From assembly GCA_043228905.1 (NCBI GenBank), contig JBHGNT010000012.1:18848001-18912000 (forward strand): a stretch of DNA of 64,000 bases. The letters run 5' to 3'. The notes under the pieces were generated by a model that had not been told where the DNA came from, searched no databases, and saw nothing but the letters and a program-made list of their open reading frames with translations. Each line of letters begins with the position of its first letter. Positions within the stretch are counted from its first letter, which is position 1. Source of the stretch: Azolla caroliniana. Taxonomy: Eukaryota; Polypodiophyta. The position numbers were made by a program, and so were the translations under genes. Positions 60,728-64,000 of the stretch are shown here, piece after piece.

Positions 60728-63724
60728 CCCGAGAAGTATCGTCAGTATGCTGATGTGTTCGATAAAGTACAAGCCAACACACTTCCTCATCATCGGCCGT
60801 ACGATTGCGCCATCGACTTACAACCGGGAAAAGAGCCGCCATGGGGGCCGATCTACAATTTGTCACCAACCGAGCTAGAAGTCCTCCGAGCCTATATAGA
60901 GGAGAATTTGGAGAACGGTTTCATTCGGCATTCGAAATCTCCAGCCGGTGCACCCATTTTCTTCGTCAAGAAAAAAGATGGCTCGCTTCGACTCGTTGTA
61001 GATTACCGTGGCTTGAATAAGGTCACGGTAAGAAATAGGTATGCTCTTCCCCTTATCTCAAGTCTTTTAGAACGGATCAACGGTGCCAGGTTCTTCACGA
61101 AGATCGACTTACGAGGAGCCTATAACCTCGTACGGATCCGACCAGGAGATGAATGGAAGACCGCGTTTCGCACCAGATATGGGCACTTCGAGTATACGGT
61201 CATGCCGTTCGGACTCACTAATGCGCCGGCAGTCTTCCAGCACATGGCGAATGATATATTTCGAGATCTCTTGGATGATTTTTTGATCATCTATTTGGAT
61301 GATCTACTGGTTTATTCAAAGACCCAAGAAGAACATGATTCTCATGTACTATTAGTACTAAAACGACTTCGAGAACATGGTCTGTATGCAAAGTTAGAGA
61401 AATGTAGTTTCGGGTGCAACCAAGTGGAATTTCTCGGCTATGTCATCTCCTCAGAAGGCATATCTATGGACCCAGCCAAGGTGAAAACGGTGATAGAATG
61501 GCACACTCCGCGTTCGGTGCGGGATGTGCAATGCTTCCTAGGCTTTGCAAATTTTTACCGGAAGTTCATACAAAATTACTCAAAAATTGTGCTGCCTCTC
61601 ACACAGCTCACCAGGAAGGGACAATCATTCATTTGGTCTAAAGAGACGGACATGGCTTTCGAGAGTCTTAAGAAGGCGTTTACATCAGCTCCAATTTTAG
61701 GTCATGTGGATCCGGAAAAACCATTCATTATCGAAGCTGACGCATCGGATTTCGCATTGGGGAGCATTCTGTCACAACAGGGTAACGACGAGAAGCTACA
61801 TCCTGTGGCTTTCCACTCCCGTAAGTTTGACGCCGCCGAAATCAACTACGAAATTCATGATAAAGAGCTATTAGCAATAGTTGATTCTTTTATGCAATGG
61901 AGGCATTTCCTGGAGGGATCTCCTCATCAGGTCACTGTATTCAGTGACCACAAGAACCTTGCCTACTTTCAAGATGCTCGTGTACTGAATCGACGTCAAG
62001 CTCGGTGGGCCCACTTCCTCACACGCTTCGACTTCAAAATTACATATCGTCCGGGGAAGCACCAAGGGAAGGCAGATGCATTATCACGGCGTTCGTATCT
62101 AACACCACGTCCCGGTGAGCCAGCTTTCGATAACCAGAAGCAAGTAATCTTGGGTCCAGCACGACTGCAAGCAGCACAGGTCTTTGACATGCCCGTGGAT
62201 TCCGACATTACCAATACTATACGTGAGGACTTGAAGACTGACGCTTTCGCCCAAGCTATACTAGCACAAATTGACCCCTCTCGAGCGTCATGTTCACAAT
62301 CACAATCACCAGGTACGGATTATCGGCAATTCAAATACTGTGATGGATTACTCTTCTTTAAAGAACTTTTGTATGTTCCTAATGGTTCTTGCCGCCTTCG
62401 AGTAGTACAAAATTGCCATGACACATATACAGCAGGACATTTTGGTAGTACTAAAACATTAGATTTAGTACAACGATCATTCTGGTGGCCCCGTATGCGA
62501 CAATTTGTCGAAGATTTTGTTCGGACTTGCGATACATGCTGCAGAGCGAAAATGCCAAGACATCATCCATATGGTTTATTAGAACCATTACCAATTCCAA
62601 GCAAGCCATGGCAATCCATTGCTCTTGACTTCATTACAGATCTTCCAGTCTCTAAGGGATTCAGTGCGATTCTCACAGTGGTGGATCGATATACGAAGAT
62701 GGCTCATTTCTTACCATGTACTAAAGAAATATCTAGTGAAGACACCGCCGAAATTGTCATGCGGGAAGTATGTCGGCATCATGGACTCCCTGATAATATC
62801 ATCAGCGATCGTGGACCCCAGTTTGTGTCAAAATTCTGGAAGCACCTTTTTAAAATGCTGAAGGTCACTTGTAACCTCTCCTCCGGCTACCACCCACAAA
62901 CCGACGGTCAAGCCGAACGAACAAATCAAACACTGGAGCAGTATCTGCGGTGCTTTCTCAACTATCATCAGAATGACTGGGCAGATATTCTTCAGTTCGC
63001 CGAATTTGCCTATAATAACGCTATCCACGCATCGACTAAAGTCACGCCATTCTACGCTTATACGGGATATCATCCCCGGTGGTGTGTCCTTGAAACCCCA
63101 GAAGTGTCCACAAATCCTTGCGCGGAGGATCGTTTGGAGCGGTTACGCAAGATACAAGCGGATTTATCTACTCAACTCCAGCAAGCTCAACAATCACACA
63201 AGGACTACGCAGATCTTCATCGACTTCCATCCAGTTTTAACATTGGAGATCGGGTGTGGCTGCTACGACGACACATCAAGACTACTCGCCCATGTGAGAA
63301 GTTGGATTATCGGCGATTAGGTCCTTTCCGTATTATCGGGAAGATTAATGATGTCGCTTTTCGTCTCGAGCTACCTCCGCAACTTCGGATACATCCGGTG
63401 TTTCATAGTTCTCTCCTCGAACCCTATCACGAGAGAACTATCCCAGGACGTACTATACAACCACCACCTCCTATCGAGCTCGAAGATGGACCTGAGTATG
63501 AGGTCGCTGCCATCCTCGATTCCAAGATTGTTCGCAACAAGCTCTACTATCTAGTCGATTGGCTAGGATATAGTCCCAGCGAGCGTACTTGGGAACCGAT
63601 CGAGAATGTGACCAATGCTCGTGCTCTTCTAGAAGACTTCCATCGACGATATCCCGAGAAACCGGGTCCTCAATCCAAAACGACTCGTGGAACTCGTCGT
63701 TTTAAAGGGGGGATAGTGTCATAA
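60728..63724 (+). CDS. Chromovirus 3 pol: RT, RNase H, integrase, chromodomain, open frame
   Basis: An uninterrupted ~998-codon frame begins at [15 protein letters not shown], just inside the fold-back edge; it has no natural start because pol is normally translated as a fusion with gag and protease. [34 protein letters not shown] and the catalytic [11 protein letters not shown]. RNase H: IEADASDFALGSILSQ, DKELLAIVDSFMQW, VFSDHKNLAYF. Integrase: finger (HDTYTAGHFGSTKTL ... CDTCCRAKM), core Asp in ALDFITDLPVS, second Asp in IISDRGPQF, Glu in GQAERTNQTLEQ. A GPY/F-like GPFRIIGKIN and a C-terminal chromodomain (EYEVAAILDSK; YYLVDWLGYSPSERTWEP) follow. All key residues look intact, so this copy could supply enzyme only if gag and protease came from elsewhere. 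Confidence 0.95.
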   Translation, partial: PEKYRQYADVFDKVQANTLPHHRPYDCAIDLQPGKEPPWGPIYNLSPTELEVLRAYIEENLENGFIRHSKSPAGAPIFFVKKKDGSLRLVVDYRGLNKVTVRNRYALPLISSLLERINGARFFTKIDLRGAYNLVRIRPGDEWKTAFRTRYGHFEYTVMPFGLTNAPAVFQHMANDIFRDLLDDFLIIYLDDLLVYSKTQEEHDSHVLLVLKRLREHGLYAKLEKCSFGCNQVEFLGYVISSEGISMDPAKVKTVIEWHTPRSVRDVQCFLGFANFYRKFIQNYSKIVLPLTQLTRKGQSFIWSKETDMAFESLKKAFTSAPILGHVDPEKPFIIEADASDFALGSILSQQGNDEKLHPVAFHSRKFDAAEINYEIHDKELLAIVDSFMQWRHFLEGSPHQVTVFSDHKNLAYFQDARVLNRRQARWAHFLTRFDFKITYRPGKHQGKADALSRRSYLTPRPGEPAFDNQKQVILGPARLQAAQVFDMPVDSDITNTIREDLKTDAFAQAILAQIDPSRASCSQSQSPGTDYRQFKYCDGLLFFKELLYVPNGSCRLRVVQNCHDTYTAGHFGSTKTLDLVQRSFWWPRMRQFVEDFVRTCDTCCRAKMPRHHPYGLLEPLPIPSKPWQSIALDFITDLPVSKGFSAILTVVDRYTKMAHFLPCTKEISSEDTAEIVMREVCRHHGLPDNIISDRGPQFVSKFWKHLFKMLKVTCNLSSGYHPQTDGQAERTNQTLEQYLRCFLNYHQNDWADILQFAEFAYNNAIHASTKVTPFYAYTGYHPRWCVLETPEVSTNPCAEDRLERLRKIQADLSTQLQQAQQSHKDYADLHRLPSSFNIGDRVWLLRRHIKTTRPCEKLDYRRLGPFRIIGKINDVAFRLELPPQLRIHPVFHSSLLEPYHERTIPGRTIQPPPPIELEDGPEYEVAAILDSKIVRNKLYYLVDWLGYSPSERTWEPIENVTNARALLEDFHRRYPEKPGPQSKTTRGTRRFKGGIVS
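63701..63716 (+). promoter_or_regulatory. Polypurine tract of chromovirus 3
   Basis: TTTAAAGGGGGGATAG directly precedes the 3' LTR (TGTCATAAC at 63717) and overlaps the end of the pol frame. Confidence 0.93.
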
Positions 63725-64000
63725 CTAGACTCGAACCCATAACCTTTTGTTACACGGGTCGAGACTTTACCATTAGGTTATGAATTGTAATTTGAAGGAT
63801 ATTATTTTCATTTAGGTTTTATTGGGAAATTGATGTATATTCCAGATTTCTCTGGAACATTCTAGAAACTTCAGGAGTATTCCTGAAGACACTATAAAAG
63901 GAGGCGCAAGGCATTAGTTCGAACCAAATCGGTTCAACGCCAGTCTTAAGCCTTCTAACTACTGTTGTATATCTTCCTTCATATAATACATATATCTTTC
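63717..64000 (+). repeat. 3' LTR of chromovirus 3 (cut by the window end)
   Basis: The first 284 bases of the LTR are present and I see no difference from 59210-59493. The TATA box is at 63893. Confidence 0.95.

Larger units (their letters stand above)
59210..64000 (+). mobile_element. Chromovirus 3: young chromodomain gypsy, runs off the window
   Basis: It inserts into gypsy E RNase H (flank GAACC at 59205-59209; the other side is outside). Order: 5' LTR, self-priming type PBS, gag N-terminal half, a fold-back LTR in place of the rest of gag and protease, intact pol, PPT, 3' LTR. By eye the 284 visible bases of the 3' LTR are the same as the 5' LTR, so the insertion is recent. Confidence 0.93.

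Overview
This window is a plant-type transposon nest. I found no host gene that I could defend. Almost every stretch belongs to an LTR retrotransposon (Ty3/gypsy or Ty1/copia), a LINE, a hAT-like DNA element or a solo LTR. A plant source is suggested by a copia element with an initiator-tRNA-Met primer site (TGGTATCAGAGC) and plant-style polypurine tract, by chromodomain gypsy elements, and by the density of nested LTR elements. The exact lineage (seed plant, fern, moss or streptophyte alga) is not decided by the sequence.

Layout, left to right. 1-6589: the 3' half of gypsy 'A' (pol, then a long extra 3' ORF, then a 3' LTR). 6590-10859: a decayed chromodomain gypsy ('chromovirus 1'), abutting a minus-strand LINE (10860-11827). 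12334-32475: a copia remnant ('G') split by gypsy 'B' (13077-31954, minus strand). B is itself split by a near-intact copia element (13102-18496), a solo copia LTR (20481-21193), a solo LTR of another family (23402-24035) and a non-autonomous LTR element 'F' (25025-27985). 32480-36786: decayed copia 2, carrying a hAT-like insertion (34000-34806). 36787-41910: chromovirus 2 (minus). 41916-46810: LTR fragments, copia 3 and chromovirus fragment J. 47461-48761: tail of a third gypsy with the extra 3' ORF ('C'). 48762-51465: a LINE split by a solo LTR. 51466-52890: LTR and copia I fragment. 52928-55800: tail of a fourth gypsy with the 3' ORF ('D'). 55800-59209: an LTR and gypsy 'E'. 59210-64000: chromovirus 3, young, with an intact pol.

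Three things stand out. First, elements A, B, C and D share a long ORF downstream of integrase, in the position of env, with a globular N-terminus, a long coiled coil and a conserved acidic C-terminal peptide (ILDILDEE-like). Second, the same four elements carry, directly before the 3' LTR where a polypurine tract should be, a conserved motif that mirrors the tRNA primer-binding site seen in B. Third, the chromoviruses appear to self-prime reverse transcription: the bases after the 5' LTR pair with the predicted mRNA 5' end. Two elements contain fold-back LTR structures whose hinge is exactly that pairing.

All boundaries, homologies and counts are by eye. Element letters are labels made for this window.
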